Shown: positions 1-11,225 of the stretch, piece after piece | Layout of the letters: each line of letters begins with the position of its first letter | Position numbering within the stretch: position 1 is the first letter of the stretch | Notes under the pieces: model-generated | Databases searched by the model: none | What the model was told of the DNA's origin: nothing | Seen by the model: the letters and a program-made list of their open reading frames with translations, nothing else | Translations under genes and position numbers: made by a program | Origin: Oscheius dolichura | Lineage: Eukaryota; Nematoda; Chromadorea; Rhabditida; Rhabditidae | Direction of reading: 5' to 3' | Assembly: GCA_932521035.1 (NCBI GenBank) | Contig: OW051492.1 | Span: 6,200,001-6,264,000 of the forward strand | Length of the DNA: 64,000 nucleotides

Positions 1-113
1 CAACTTTCAATATATTTAGTAAATTTATTATATTAATTGTACGATTTTTTTATACTGTTTTGGCGCATTGTGATTATTTTCGGTCGATAACCAATCATTT
101 TTATAATTTTAGA

Positions 114-1815
114 ATGATTTTTCGTGGCATTCTTCTTAGCCATCAAAAAACAACTTATCATTTAGCAATTAGGTAAAAGTCCATTCAGTAACTAACTATT
201 TTTATAGGTTAACTTCGACTGGACCTCCGCCAGCTACACCATCCAAGCCTGGTTCTCTATCTTATAAGTATGATAAATTTATCAGCCAATGGCCAAAAAT
301 TCAAGCAATTCATCGAATGGTAGTAGACGGTATGTTGGAATTACTAATGTTATAATCAACATACCCGTAACAGGCTCTCGTTGGTGCTTTTCCGATATTA
401 AAACATATTATAATGCAAGAAAATCGCTAGGATCTGGTAGAAACCTGCAAGAATTGACATTTCCCGAATTAGAAACTTTAGTACAGGTATTATATTCAAA
501 GATTCTCGTTTATAACGTCGATAGAGTGGAGGTGAGCTCGCCAAAATGGTTTTCCTGATGATCGTTTTGCAAATACCTGGTCCGGGAGATATTTTAATTC
601 TTTTGTTGTGAGTTAAAACACTTGCATATTCATTATATCAAGCATATTATTAATTATCGGGTTAAAAAGGAAGGAATTGATGTCGTCTGTTCTCTTGCAT
701 GCATGCATATGTTCAAAAAAATCTTTTGTCGTCTTGTATGTCTTATTTACTGCGGTATAGTCTAAGTTGTCTCGCTTGCTGGAATTGTTTATTTCGTTCG
801 CACATGCCACAAGGCACATCTCGCGCATCCGAAAAAAGGGCCTTCAGTCGGTTTGTCGGACACATAGTAAACCCGAAGAAACTTATCATGTAATAAAGAT
901 AAAAAATGCACATATTTTTACACCATTTATTTTTAGTGTAATTTTTGTGGGCAACACTTTATTAATAAATTCGTATGTGCTGATTAAAATTCATAATGAA
1001 TTTACAGACGCCGGCTGAAGGTCCTAAACTGTTCGTCGTTTTGACGCTGCTCCCACTCCCGTTTACGGTCTACATCATTGGCTTCGCGATGTGCGTTTTG
1101 CGATAACCATTTTCTTTTCTGAATTCCGTTACATTGATATTTTATAGGGTATTCTTTCCACGTTTCGTTCTTACTCGGCACTTTTGGACTGATACACAAA
1201 GAAAAGAGTTCTTTTTAAAAGATATAGAAAAATCAATGGAAGTTGCTAAGTCGAATACCATTTTTCACAAGGTAATCTGTTCTTTCTTCTTCAAATGTTC
1301 ATGTTACTGTGTTACAGCCTCTGACAACATCGTCGAATTCAACGGTGGAAAACGTTTCGTACAATGATCTAGTACGAATTGCTCGATTATTTGAGACATT
1401 ATTTAGATAACACTGAGTCGCTTTCATGGCTACCTTCCCATTCCATTCAATCTGAATAAGCGTTTGAAGGATCGGACAACATTTTTAAAGCAGTTGGATA
1501 GTATGCTGCCTACTAAACTGGATGAATTGACGCCTCAACAGCTTTACTTTGTAGGTTACTTACATGTCTGAAACTAATATCTGCTATTATTGAAAGCTAA
1601 ATATGTTAACTATTTTTAGCATATGTATATTCGTCGGTTGACATACAAAAACCTCTCTGATGTGGATATCAGAACCAAACTTAAACAATGGCTTTCTTTT
1701 TGTAAGTTTATTTCAATCTTTTCTACTATCAATAATATAAAACTATTTTTTGACTTTAGCGTCAAATCTCACAGATGTCAACTACCTGGTGGCTCCCTTT
1801 TATCTTAATAAATAA
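114..1815 (+). CDS. LETMD1: LETM1-domain protein, LETMD1-like
   Basis: Probable mitochondrial inner-membrane protein of the LETMD1 family. I read eight coding exons giving about 278 residues. The N-terminus (MIFRGILLSHQ) is basic and hydroxylated, like a mitochondrial presequence. Family blocks then follow in order: a YDKFISQWPK block, FPELETLVQ, a hydrophobic stretch (MVFLMIVLQIP), then FVLTRHFWTD, which matches the RHFW block of LETMD1, then GYLPIPFNLNKRLK and a C-terminal LETM-like block ending in LKQWLSF. The protein is shorter than human LETMD1 (about 360). The intron at 608-1147 is unusually long for this region; another (1372-1406) is only 35 nt and is needed to keep the frame. Exons are AT-rich. 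NAA60 follows on the same strand after about 250 bp. Orthology is inferred from block order; exon joins are by eye. Confidence 0.84.
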
Positions 1816-2069
1816 TAGTTTACATTATATTTCTATGAAATTTATTATAAAATAAACTAGAAGTATTCCTTTCTTCCTGTATTTTTCATTTCGGTTAAAA
1901 TCCATACTTTTCTAAACATTTTTACTTATTTTCTAAATAGTTTAGGCTTTCAATAAGTGGTGGCATTGATGGTTGTTTGCTATGATGTTTTTGCTGTTTA
2001 TTTCAAGGTAGTTCCCTTTATAGCGTAACACATTTGCAGTTATTTTCGAGTTTCTGATCGACCTCTTGT

Positions 2070-3319
2070 ATGATGACGAGGCATGGTAGCCATACTTTAT
2101 TTTATGAGTTGTATACTTACTTTCAGAAACGCCTTCTCGTGAAGAGTCGGCTAGTCTTCTCAACGATGATCTTTCGCGGTTCGCTTTGCGACCCCTTTTA
2201 CCTTCAGATATTATTGCCGTAAAAACACTTTGCTCGGCCTCGTTTCCTATAGAGTATCCCCTTTGCTGGTATGTCTTGGATACGCTTTTTTTTCACGCCA
2301 AAAACATCCTTTAGGTTCGAGGAAGTAGTATGCGGATCCTTGATCAGTTGGGGCCTTTTTGATGATAACATGTTGGTTGCTATGATTGTTGCTGAAACTA
2401 AGAAAATTACTGCCTGCAACCCAGAGGTAACATTATGAAGTATTTAAAACTTCCCATTGTACTTGACTAACGTTATGACCAGATGATCTATGTCAAGATA
2501 ACAACTTGTAGTATTGCGCGTAAAGGGCATGTTCAACAAAGGATTTTTGCTTACATAAATCTTCTACCGTAAATGGAAATTATTTAACTTCCACTTGAGC
2601 TATTTCGGTAACGACATTTTGTGAACTAAATATCATAAATACTCATAGGCGAAGATTAGGACATGTTTTTCAATATAAAAATCAAAACTTCTTAGGATCG
2701 GAACATTCTCTTGGAACCTCATGGATACGTCGTTTATATTCTTTCTCTGGCTGTCTCTAGAGAGTTTCGTCGAGCAGGTTTAGCAACTCGCCTTCTAAAA
2801 CATCTGTTAGAAACAGTTGGGTTCACTAATTTTTATTATTAATCAATTTGTTTCTCACCACAGGTTGTCGAAAGTCCTCCTTTTCCTAAAGCTATTTATT
2901 TACATGTGTTATCAAGCAATGTTCCGGCCATTACATTCTACAAAAGAAATGGCTTTGTACACCATGAAACATTAGTGTAAATTTATTAAAGTATCTTGTT
3001 ATTCTTTCTTCAGCAACTATTATCGCTTGAACAATGTTTATGCAGATGGATGCACATACGTCTTGTATTGTAACGGTTCAAGACCTCCGCTCACTTTTAC
3101 GTCAGTCTGCCGTTACTTAAGCGATATGATATGCTTGCCTGGTAAGCTTGTTTGTCGTCTGATAGCCTATTCATAATTTCTTTTTTCCGGCTCTTCCGGT
3201 TTCATGTAGATATTGATGTGTTCGCAATCGAAAATGTTCGGGTGATTACATTATCTCAAAGAGTGCTGTTTCATCTATCATTGCATAATAAGGAGTTGTT
3301 TGGAATTAATTACGAATAA
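2070..3319 (+). CDS. NAA60: N-alpha-acetyltransferase 60 (NatF), Golgi type
   Basis: GNAT-fold acetyltransferase that in animals acetylates N-termini of transmembrane proteins on the cytosolic side of the Golgi. The spliced protein starts [13 protein letters not shown]. Next come [10 protein letters not shown] (family motif FPIEYPDSW) and [11 protein letters not shown]. The acetyl-CoA-binding motif A is [20 protein letters not shown], with the R-x-x-G-L-A signature. [20 protein letters not shown] follows, then [20 protein letters not shown], close to the human GFTYVLYINGGHPPWT block. The start was chosen because the first exon ends in phase 1 and joins the next exon through a 41-nt intron. 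An intron of about 270 nt precedes motif A. The C-terminal tail is short and amphipathic, as expected for the membrane-binding tail of NAA60, but diverges from vertebrates. It could be co-transcribed with LETMD1. Confidence 0.88.
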
Positions 3320-3740
3320 ACATTTATATCGTGGTTTACTTCACTTGAAGGAACTTCTTCACATAAAGCAACTTGGTGCGGCATCTGTGTTTACAAAAGG
3401 TGAAATCCCGGAAGCAATTCCGGCTGAAATAGTATTCGGCTGAAGATTACAATGGAAATTTCTATTCCGGGCTCTTCACAACGATTGCTATCTTGTTTAC
3501 GTTCTGTTCATCAGATTCATCAGATCACCCAAAACTAACAATAGCGAGAGGGAAGGCAAGAAGCGTATGGTCAGAGTCGACTTGTATTGTGGACACAGCG
3601 GCGACTTTAGAATGCACAGGATCCTTTTCTGGGGGAATAGCGTCAGTTTATCCTTTGGCGGAGATCCACGGTGTTGCTTGCGGACGACAACGTCAGATGA
3701 CGTCTGGCTGAGGCCCGCTATCGATTTTCCTCCATTCGCC
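3320..3740. other. Intergenic stretch between NAA60 and PHM
   Basis: The AT-rich to GC-rich transition lies here (about 3.45-3.55 kb). The only thing that looks coding is a plus-strand open frame at 3246-3443, offset by one base from the NAA60 terminal exon and overlapping it. It reads like protein (HLYRGLLHLKELLHIKQLG) but has no start or clear splice partner. The rest is presumably the PHM promoter and 5' leader. Confidence 0.4.
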
Positions 3741-5107
3741 ATGCTGCTCGGCTTGCTGAGCGGCGTCTTCGTGGCCGTCGTGGCCGACAAAGCCGACATT
3801 CGAATGCCCCAGGTCATCCCTCAGGTAGGGTGTGCCCTCGATCCCTGAGGGGGACTATTTCAGGCCGATACTTATGTCTGCACGTCTGTTCCCTTGGACA
3901 TCTCCGAGGAGCACTTCCTGAGTAGGCCGAGTAATTGAAAATGGGGCAAGAGACTCATTTCAGCCGGGTTCAAAGCCATCTCCGAGCACCACAATGCCCA
4001 CCATATTCTTCTTTTCGGCTGTGAGGAGCCGGGGAGCAACGACCTCGCCTGGTAGCACCCTCCCCCCGCACACCGTCATCCTGTTTTTCAGGGACTGCGG
4101 GGAGATGACTGCCCGTGACGACTCCATGGAACGGGCCCCCACCTGCGCGTCCAAGCCGGCCATCCTCTACGCCTGGGCCAAAGAGGCCCCCGAGCTCACC
4201 CTGCCTCAAGGTTCGTTTATTCTCCCCTCATCCACTTCTGGTTTAAACATCGCCGTCTTCAAAACACTTTTCCCCATCTGGCCCCCTTCAATAATAATCG
4301 GATTACGCCCGTTTTAGGCGTTGGCTTCCGTGTGGGCGGCACCTCGGGGATCCGTCACCTGGTGATGCAAGTTCACTACATGCACGAGCTGAAAGAGCCC
4401 GACGAGAGCGGAGTGACCGTGACCTACACCGAGTAAATTACTATTTCTCTTTACAAACAGTCCTCATTTGTAGAGAAGTCCAGCCGAAGGAGGCGGCGAC
4501 CTTACTCCTGGTGACCGGCGGAAAAATGGCCCCTAAGAGCGAGGAGACCTTCGAGACCGCTTGCGTTATCAACGAGGATGTGGAGATTCACCCTTTTGCT
4601 TTTCGGACCCATACCCACCGACACGGGAAAGGAGTCTCCGGCTGGGTCATTCAGGAGGTTCGTGGCTGAGGCCAACGCCTCATTAGGTCCAATCGGATAC
4701 TCGAAATTGAGTTCTGATCCCCTTATGACTACTCTGGGGAAAAGTGATATTTAGGACGAGAAGGGGGATGATCACTGGACTCTGATTGGTCGCCGAGACC
4801 CACAATTACCTCAGATGTTTGTGGCCGTCGAGAACAAAACACTGTCCATCCATGCCGGAGATATGGTCGCTGCCAGGTAATCCCCCGGCCACATCGACAT
4901 AACTCTTCCCGTTTCAGGTGTGTTATGAATAACGATGAAGATCGTGTTATCACGATGGGTAGCTCTGGAGATGATGAAATGTGCAACTTCTACGTTATGT
5001 ACTGGGCCGAGAGCGGAAGAACTCTACTCGACAACACCTGCTTTTCCCCTGGTGCACCCTATTACCGATGGGAGAGAGATGCCGGTCTCAACATGATTCC
5101 AAAGTAA
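3741..5107 (+). CDS. pghm-1: Peptidylglycine alpha-hydroxylating monooxygenase (PHM)
   Basis: Copper- and ascorbate-dependent monooxygenase that hydroxylates C-terminal glycine in the first step of neuropeptide amidation, in the secretory pathway. A signal peptide (MLLGLLSGVFVAVVA) is followed by DIRMPQV, the conserved start of the PHM core. All copper ligands are visible: the His pair in AHHILLFGC, His in VMQVHY, the HTH pair in FRTHTHRHGKGVSGW, and Met in DEMCNFYVMY. WTLIGRRDPQLPQ and the Cys pairs of the two beta-jellyroll halves are also present. The protein ends soon after the PHM core at LNMIPK, with no lyase (PAL) domain, as in the monofunctional nematode and insect enzymes; a separate lyase must finish amidation. 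Introns are 35-60 nt. The gene is GC-rich between AT-rich neighbours. Confidence 0.94.
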
Positions 5108-5175
5108 ATTATGGATGTGACATCGCTAACGGGCACGCAGAGATCTCTACTAATGAATCTTTCTTGTTTTTGGGT

Positions 5176-5577
5176 TTAAAGGGACCGTCTCATACGCTCC
5201 AATCGTGTAACGCAGAATGGGGCGCGTTTACTATTTTTTGCATTCATATACCACTTTCTAGGCATTTTTACTGTTTTTAAATCATTTATCCGTTTTTGGC
5301 GACCCCAACTTACTATAAAATAGTCGAGAAAGTACAAAAAAATGTCTAAATATAAAAGAAAGAAGCAATTTCAATAGAATACCGTTGAAATGCACAAAAT
5401 TCGTTTTTCGCCGAGTTATGTTTTCGTTCATATGTCAAATTGATCCTTGTAATTTGCTTAATTTTTTGCAATAAAAATCAGCAGAAAAAACCAAGAGAAG
5501 TCAATGTAAAAAACAAATTCACTAATTAGGGGGGTACTGTATCAATTCGCAATGGCGCGTGTGTTACGGTCCCTTAT
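5176..5577. mobile_element. MITE-like repeat, copy 1
   Basis: About 400 bp, AT-rich and non-coding. It starts TTAAAGGGACCGT and ends in the inverted counterpart ACGGTCCCTTA. Its interior is clearly related to the second copy just downstream (shared blocks such as CGCTCCAATCGTGT, AAGCAATTTCAATAGAA and TACTGTATCAATTCGCAATG), in the same orientation. No open frame of note, so a non-autonomous element with terminal inverted repeats is the best reading. The TTAA flank is clear on the left and degenerate (TTAT) on the right. Confidence 0.7.
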
Positions 5578-5604
5578 TTTCGGGACCGTAACACACGCGC
5601 CATT
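5551..5604. repeat. Perfect 23-bp inverted repeat (hairpin)
   Basis: Two 23-bp arms (5551-5573 and 5582-5604) are perfect reverse complements separated by 8 bases. The left arm is the terminal repeat of MITE copy 1. The right arm looks like an orphan terminal repeat of a third, otherwise deleted copy, abutting the left TTAA of copy 2. It would fold into a strong hairpin in RNA or single-stranded DNA. Confidence 0.85.
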
Positions 5605-6006
5605 TAAAGGGACCCCTCCACACGCTCCAATCGTGTGCAAGATTTCGGGGCGCGCTTACTCATATTTGCACTTCAAAAGCGAATTTATGCATTTTAACAG
5701 TTTTTTGAGCTGTTATTCATTTTCCTCGACCCCAAATTACTATAAGACAGCTAAGAGACTACAAAAATATCGTTGAATAGAAAAGAAACAAGCAATTTCA
5801 ATAGAAAACCGTTGAAATTCATAAAATTCGTTTTTCGCTGAGTTATGGTTTGATTCATATATCAAATTGTAGCTTATGATGTGCTCAATGTATTGCAATA
5901 AAAATCACCAGGTAAAAATAATGAAAATATTGTTAAAAAAAGAAATTCACATAATTAGGGGATACTGTATCAATTCGCAATGGAGCGTGTGGAGGGGCCT
6001 CTTTAA
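5604..6006. mobile_element. MITE-like repeat, copy 2
   Basis: A 400-bp element bounded by TTAA on both sides (5604-5607 and 6003-6006). Its ends are inverted repeats: the left begins AGGGACCCCTCCACACGCTC, and the reverse complement of the right end is AGAGGCCCCTCCACACGCTC. The TTAA target and G-rich ends resemble piggyBac-type non-autonomous elements; that assignment is inference. It carries no gene and lies between the 3' ends of convergent PHM and UBL7. Confidence 0.75.
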
Positions 6007-6090
6007 GAAAATCGAAAATAAAAGGAAAATGTTTATCTAAACACAGAGTCGAAAGAAAAATTTACAACGAACAAGTAATCAGCCAGCGGA

Positions 6091-7237
6091 CTACGGATTT
6101 GCATCAATAAGTATCTCCATCGCTGTTGCTACGTTTCCCTGACATTGCATAAGAATTGTCAGATTGATCTCATCATCCATAAATCCAAACTCGCGCATTT
6201 GTGCCAATTCAGTAGCATACCTTTGTCTAAATTACATAAATTTTTCTGGAGGAAAAACAACCTGGCTTCTTGTAGTGGATTATTTTGCGGAATCTGGGCA
6301 ACAGGCTGCGCGACAGGGTGAGGTTCACCTTGTTGTACGGTAGCATTGTTCATAGCAAAATTAATAGCCTGTAAAAGTGGAAACCGTTCAGCAATCGAAA
6401 ATACCTGTTGCAAAAACTCGGCAGTAATAGCTCCAGCTGGATTTACTTGCATTTGGTGGCCTCTGTGTTGCCTTCCAACTGCTGCATCTAGAATACCAAA
6501 GCGTTGATACTAAAAAAATAAGAAGATGGAGAACTAAATTGACTAGCTACCGTACTACTGATAACGCTTTGAATGATCAATAGGAGAACCGGATTTTTAA
6601 GACATAACTGGCGGCCCTAAATGATAATAGTAAAAAGGCATATTTAAAAAAATACATTAGGATTACTCAGCACCGTAAAAAGTAGAAATGGATCCGCAAC
6701 ATACGGGAGTGCATCAGGGTGCCGAGATAACTCTGGAAATTCCTCCAATTTTTGTTGGAAGAAATCCACATGAGTCAATCTTGAATACATATCATTTAGC
6801 AGCTGAAATATCGTAAGGCAACATTTAAAACAATAAAATACGGTTCTATTATTTTCTCTGTACATGTTCCGATGTTTTTTATTGCATTCCTTTCGAAGAG
6901 CGTCTATTTCTTCCTCACTCTAAAATAGGTAAACAATGTATTTGATTAAATACCATTTTGGGTTGAGTAGAAGACGAGGTAGGTTCCATGTGTACAATGC
7001 GTAAGAAATCATCATCAACGATAGGAGCTGAGCTAAGTGTTTCACCCGTAGGAAATTTTACACCGCATCGTGTTAAAACTGAAATAAAAAATGTTTAAAG
7101 AAAGGAGAACTGTTACATGTAGTACAATCGACGGGGGTTTTTGTGATCTCTTCAATTATTTGGGCTGGTGTTTTCTTCTGCAACTCTTCAAAGGGCATCT
7201 TAACAGGTTGACCCCCATCATGAAAAATAAGCACCAT
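6091..7237 (-). CDS. UBL7: Ubiquitin-like protein 7 (UBL + UBA domains)
   Basis: Ubiquitin-like/UBA adaptor, probably binding ubiquitinated proteins or the proteasome. The N-terminal ubiquitin-like fold begins MVLIFHDGGQPVKMPFEEL and continues through RCGVKFPTGETL and DFLRIVHMEP, lining up with the YCGRKLKDDQTL and VHVLRKS parts of human UBL7. A central helical part (FPELSRHPDALPYVADP) matches the UBL7 middle region. The C-terminus is a UBA domain (LAQMREFGFMDDEINLTIL then GNVATAMEILIDAN). The ATG lies one base after a splice acceptor (TTTAG|AATG), which suggests a trans-spliced start. CCDC124 lies about 150 bp upstream on the same strand. AT-rich with short introns. Confidence 0.85.
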
Positions 7238-7386
7238 TCTAAATTATCTAATCAAAAGAAAGCATTAATGCATAAGATAAATGAAGTATAAGACGAATTC
7301 GAGCTATTTCTTGGAATGAGACACAATGGCGTAATTTTTTTATTCATAGCAGGTTCTATACCCGTCTTATATCTTCTGGAAGTGAA
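7238..7386 (-). promoter_or_regulatory. Operon-type intercistronic region CCDC124-UBL7
   Basis: Only 149 bp separate the CCDC124 stop from the UBL7 start. On the minus strand there is a poly(A) signal AATAAA (7344-7339), then about 100 nt to a splice acceptor directly before the UBL7 ATG. This layout is the nematode operon pattern, in which the downstream message is trans-spliced. The spliced leader itself is not in this window. Confidence 0.55.
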
Positions 7387-8233
7387 TCAGTTTCCTAAAA
7401 GTTTCTGATTCAGAGGATTTTCCGGTGATTTCATCCATTCTTTTCTCAAGATTTGCTTTAGCTGTGAAAGCCGGAAAGTGGGATGTTCTGTTTTTAGTTG
7501 TGGTAAACGCTTTTCCTCATAAGCCTAAAATAGGTCGATTCACTTTTGCAAAAGAGAATATTTTACGATATAAGCAGCCCGCATTCTTTTTTCTGGATGT
7601 TTGTCGAAATCGCCTTCAGTTCCAGTTCCTCCGAGAATATTTATAGCTTCATCGACGTTTTTAGCTGACTCGGTTTCAATGTTGAGCTTGTTCACATTCT
7701 CTTCTAGATGTTCAACTACCTATATTTGAATCGTTTTCTACAAAGAGATATAGCATTACCTCAATTTTCTGCGCCTCTTGTTGCTTTTTACGTTCTTCTT
7801 GAAGTTTAGCCAAAAGGGCAGCTTCTCGTTGCCGGTCAATTTCATGTCTAAACCACTGCGCAAGAAGAAAACTCGATACCTCGTAACCTTCTGCGTGCTT
7901 GCTGATTTTCCACCTAGCTTAGTCATTTCTTCTTCAGCTAACTTACGAATTTCTTCTTTCCGTTTCAACGCATCTGCCTTTTTAATTTCAGCCTCATCCT
8001 GTAATTAGCATTTTATGATGAAAAAAACAATGGTTACCTTCCGTTGAAGCTTCCTATTTGCAAGCTTATCATCATCTGCCCAATAAGCATCCTCTACAGC
8101 CTGATAATGCTACAATTAACTTTTTTTGTACCGTTACCTTTTGTTTTTTGTCCGCTTCCGCTTTCTTAGTTTCAGCTTTGCGGTCGCGAGCAGCGGTTAC
8201 CTTAGGATTCTCATTTGCAAATTTCTTAGGCAT
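7387..8233 (-). CDS. CCDC124: Coiled-coil protein CCDC124 (Lso2 family)
   Basis: Small, basic, helical protein. Its yeast and human relatives (Lso2/CCDC124) bind idle ribosomes near the tRNA sites and help recovery from stress. The start MPKKFANENPKVTAARDRKA is almost the human N-terminus; KKQK and LEDAYWADDDK follow as in CCDC124. A long lysine/glutamate coiled coil (KRKEEIRKLAEEEMTKLGGK) comes next, then NVNKLNIETESAKNVDEAIN. The conserved C-terminal block is FRLSQLKQILRKEWMKSPEN followed by PLNQK. The whole domain order and length (about 215 residues) match the family. It is the first gene of a likely two-gene operon with UBL7. Confidence 0.93.
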
Positions 8234-9375
8234 AGCGTAATCTGTAAACATATACAACTGTTCAATAACATAGAAGGGTAGAGAGAAAAATAGTAAACAA
8301 AATGTGTTCGAGCCATTTTGTCATCGTTTGCACGCTATTTACGCGATTCATCGCAGTCGCAAAAACATTTCTTGCACGGGCTTCTTTATATATATAGTCA
8401 CTTTCCTTGCTGTTTTGCCCAACCTATGCCACTGTACTGAGTTCATTGGTAGTTTTATATATAGGGCCAGCAGGTCTGCAGCTGTAAGGTTAGTCAAGTT
8501 TCAATAAAATATGTCAACGAAATGCTTCCGATATCTATATGGCGTTTCTGCTGCAAATATAGTTCCGCAGTATGTTCAAGATCAGTCGACCAGCTATGAG
8601 CGATTAAAAATACCACACCTCTCTAAGCAAATAAGCAAACAGTCTAGGCATATTTTACGGCTACTGCTCGCGATGGTCCCTTTTATTTTGCTCTTGCATA
8701 CTATACGTCAATGCTATAGTAGAGCAACCAAACAGATAATGGAATTATATAGACTAGTTCGCACTCTTTTGGATAACATCGTATCGATAAATGGGCGAGA
8801 GAACACTGGTCTTCTTAGGCTATTAGTTATTGACTCTTTTGACTCTGTTATTTGACTCTTTTGCTTGTGCGGAAAGTGTTCTTAGCCGATCCTTCAAATT
8901 CTTGAAGTTCTTATGACAAGAAACTTGTCACCTTTCTGGCCTGATAAGCTTGCATAACGCCTCACCTTATATACGTGTTCTTTTATTTCCTGTACTTATC
9001 AACTTCTGCAGTCTGTTCTCAAGAGACGACCCCGTGCGCAGCTTGTTCTAATCAACACCACTTATGTAAAAGTGTTATTACCCATTGACCTTCATTTTAC
9101 CCCGCTAACATCACTTCTTACATGAATAATGGAAGGATGCAGCAAATGCAGGCATTGTGTCTGGCTTCTTTAGCTATGGCAACAAGGCTACACCACCATG
9201 TAATAAGTCTGACTGTTCTCATTTCTCGCTATCTTCGTCGCATAAAGCGACAGATATCAAACCCTTATCATTTGTCGTGTTGGCTCGTTATTCATCCGCT
9301 ATATCTGACTCATTTTTCATTTTTGTTCAGCTTCTAGACGCGATGCTTCCTTGAAAAGGGTAAAAGGAGAGGATA
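8234..9375. other. Intergenic region between divergent CCDC124 and B4GALT
   Basis: About 1.1 kb, AT-rich. It should hold the promoters of both divergent genes. Apart from the doubtful small plus-strand frame listed separately, I see no conserved coding or RNA signal. Confidence 0.5.
8511..8855 (+). CDS. Possible small membrane protein, unidentified
   Basis: An uninterrupted 114-codon frame starting MSTKCFRYLYGVSAANIV, with one hydrophobic segment (ILRLLLAMVPFILLLHTI). A TATA-like run (TTTTATATATAGG) lies about 60 bases upstream. Most real genes in this window are split by introns and I recognise no family, so it may be a chance open frame in the B4GALT upstream region. Confidence 0.22.
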   Translation: MSTKCFRYLYGVSAANIVPQYVQDQSTSYERLKIPHLSKQISKQSRHILRLLLAMVPFILLLHTIRQCYSRATKQIMELYRLVRTLLDNIVSINGRENTGLLRLLVIDSFDSVI

Positions 9376-11078
9376 ATGTTCCCAACATCCAATAGAGCGC
9401 GGTTGGTAATTATTCTCTTCCTCATTGGCGGAGCTTTGCATCTTCTCATAAATGGTCGCCCTAATGATATCAATTTTAGCGTCATCAGTAAGCACCCATG
9501 ACTTTACAACATATATCTTTTAGCTATGGACGATGCCGACTATGATGCTATGGCCCCAATAATACAGAATACAGCTACCCATGATAGCATTACTAACTCT
9601 GATTGTTGTCAGAATGGGACCGTGGAACGTACGACAATAAATCCAGGTAACCAAATCTTTCCAATTGTGAAAGTAGAAAGCGTTATCTCTTGACTTATCT
9701 CAGTTAAAGTAGAATTTTCAAAATGATTTGCGCTTAGTTATTCATATCGGGTAAAATATCTATGAAAATCCCCCGTGTTTTATTAAATTTTCTTGATCTT
9801 TTAGAATTGATATGGCAGAAAAACTGGACGTTTAAACGACAACCCCCCACGCTAAAATCATGTCCTCAAAAGCCACCGAAGCTTGTGGGACCAATAAGGT
9901 TAGTATAAGTAGTTATGAACGTTCGTTTTCCATTTCATTATAGCTGAACGTTAGAAATGCTACAAACAATTCAACATATTATAGAAAAATTTCAGAGTAT
10001 GGCAGGACGGTCCTTCGATGAAATCTATTGAAAAGTTATATCCTATGTTGGAGGAAGGAGGACACGGGAAGCCGGCCAATTGTTCTTCCCAACATAGGGT
10101 TGGTCATTTGAATTTTTCAAATTGAAACATGTTTTAGGTTGCTATAGTCATTCCCTACCGCGATCGCGAAGAACATTTAAGGATATTTCTTCATAATATC
10201 CATTCATTCTTGCAAAAACAGCAACTTGATTATACTATTATTATTGCGGAACAAATTGCGAATCAGACTTTCAATAGAGCAAAGGTATGTAAAAGCTTTT
10301 TTAAAGTTGCGATAAGCAACCTTTTTTTCGTGTTTGTTGTAAAATTTCCGGAAACGCTTTTAAGCTTTTTAGTTAATGAATGTCGGTTATGCTGAAGCGA
10401 TGAAACTTTACCCATGGGAATGTTTTATCTTTCACGACGTTGATCTTCTTCCTGAAGACGACCGCAATCTTTATTCGTGTCCAGTTCAGCCGCGACACAT
10501 GAGCGTAGCTATTGATAAGTTCGACTACAGGCATGCTTTGTTCTTTTTTGTTTTAAACTTATTTCTAGACTACCTTACGGCTCTATATTCGGTGGTATAA
10601 GTGCGTTAACAGTTGATCAACTCAAGAAAATAAACGGCTTTTCCAATGATTATTGGGGCTGGGGAGGCGAAGATGACGATCTGTCAACTAGGTTTTACGT
10701 TTCTTCTTTAAATACACGTTTACTGTTCAGAGTGGTTCTTGCTGGTTATAAAATATCGCGATATCCTGCTACAATTGCAAGATACAAGATGATAAAGCAT
10801 TCCCATGAGAAAAGCAACCCAGTTAATAAGTAAGATGATATTGTGTTTTAAACATTGGGCATTTGAGATGCCGCTATAAGCTAATGGCAAAAACTAAGAA
10901 GCGATGGAGACAAGACGGGCTCAGTACGTTAAATTATAAAGTATATAGTATTTTGTACTTTTAATCCTAATACTTTAAGGTTGTTGAAGTCAAATTGTAT
11001 CCACTTTACACGCGTATCCTTATAGACCTCTTGGAAGAAGAATCACGTGACATTTTAAAAAGAGAAGTTCCCTGCTAA
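9376..11078 (+). CDS. bre-4: Beta-1,4-galactosyltransferase family (GT7)
   Basis: Golgi type II glycosyltransferase that transfers Gal or GalNAc from a UDP-sugar to GlcNAc ends of glycans. A short cytoplasmic N-terminus and signal anchor (LVIILFLIGGALHLLI) lead into a stem with possible N-glycosylation sites, then CPQKPPKLVGPI. The catalytic domain shows IPYRDREEHL, FIFHDVDLLPEDDRN (DVD metal-binding motif), PYGSIFGGISALTVDQLKKI, NGFSNDYWGWGGEDDDLSTR (WGWGGEDDD acceptor/donor motif) and a HSHEK metal site. The stop follows REVPC. Length about 350 residues is normal. Nematode candidates are BRE-4 (GalNAc-type) and SQV-3; the FHDVDLL motif fits the general B4GALT1-6/BRE-4 group, so the symbol is tentative. 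The gene is AT-rich and converges on WDTC1. Confidence 0.9.
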
Positions 11079-11225
11079 TTTTTCTTGCCGTCTTGCCTAC
11101 TCCGGTCACGCATTTCTAGTCTATTTCCTAGTTTCTACTTACGTGGTATCAGAATATCGGGTCATTCTCTGTGATATAAACTCATTTCCTAAAGCTCAGA
11201 CAGATACGGTTAAACTGTAACTTAA

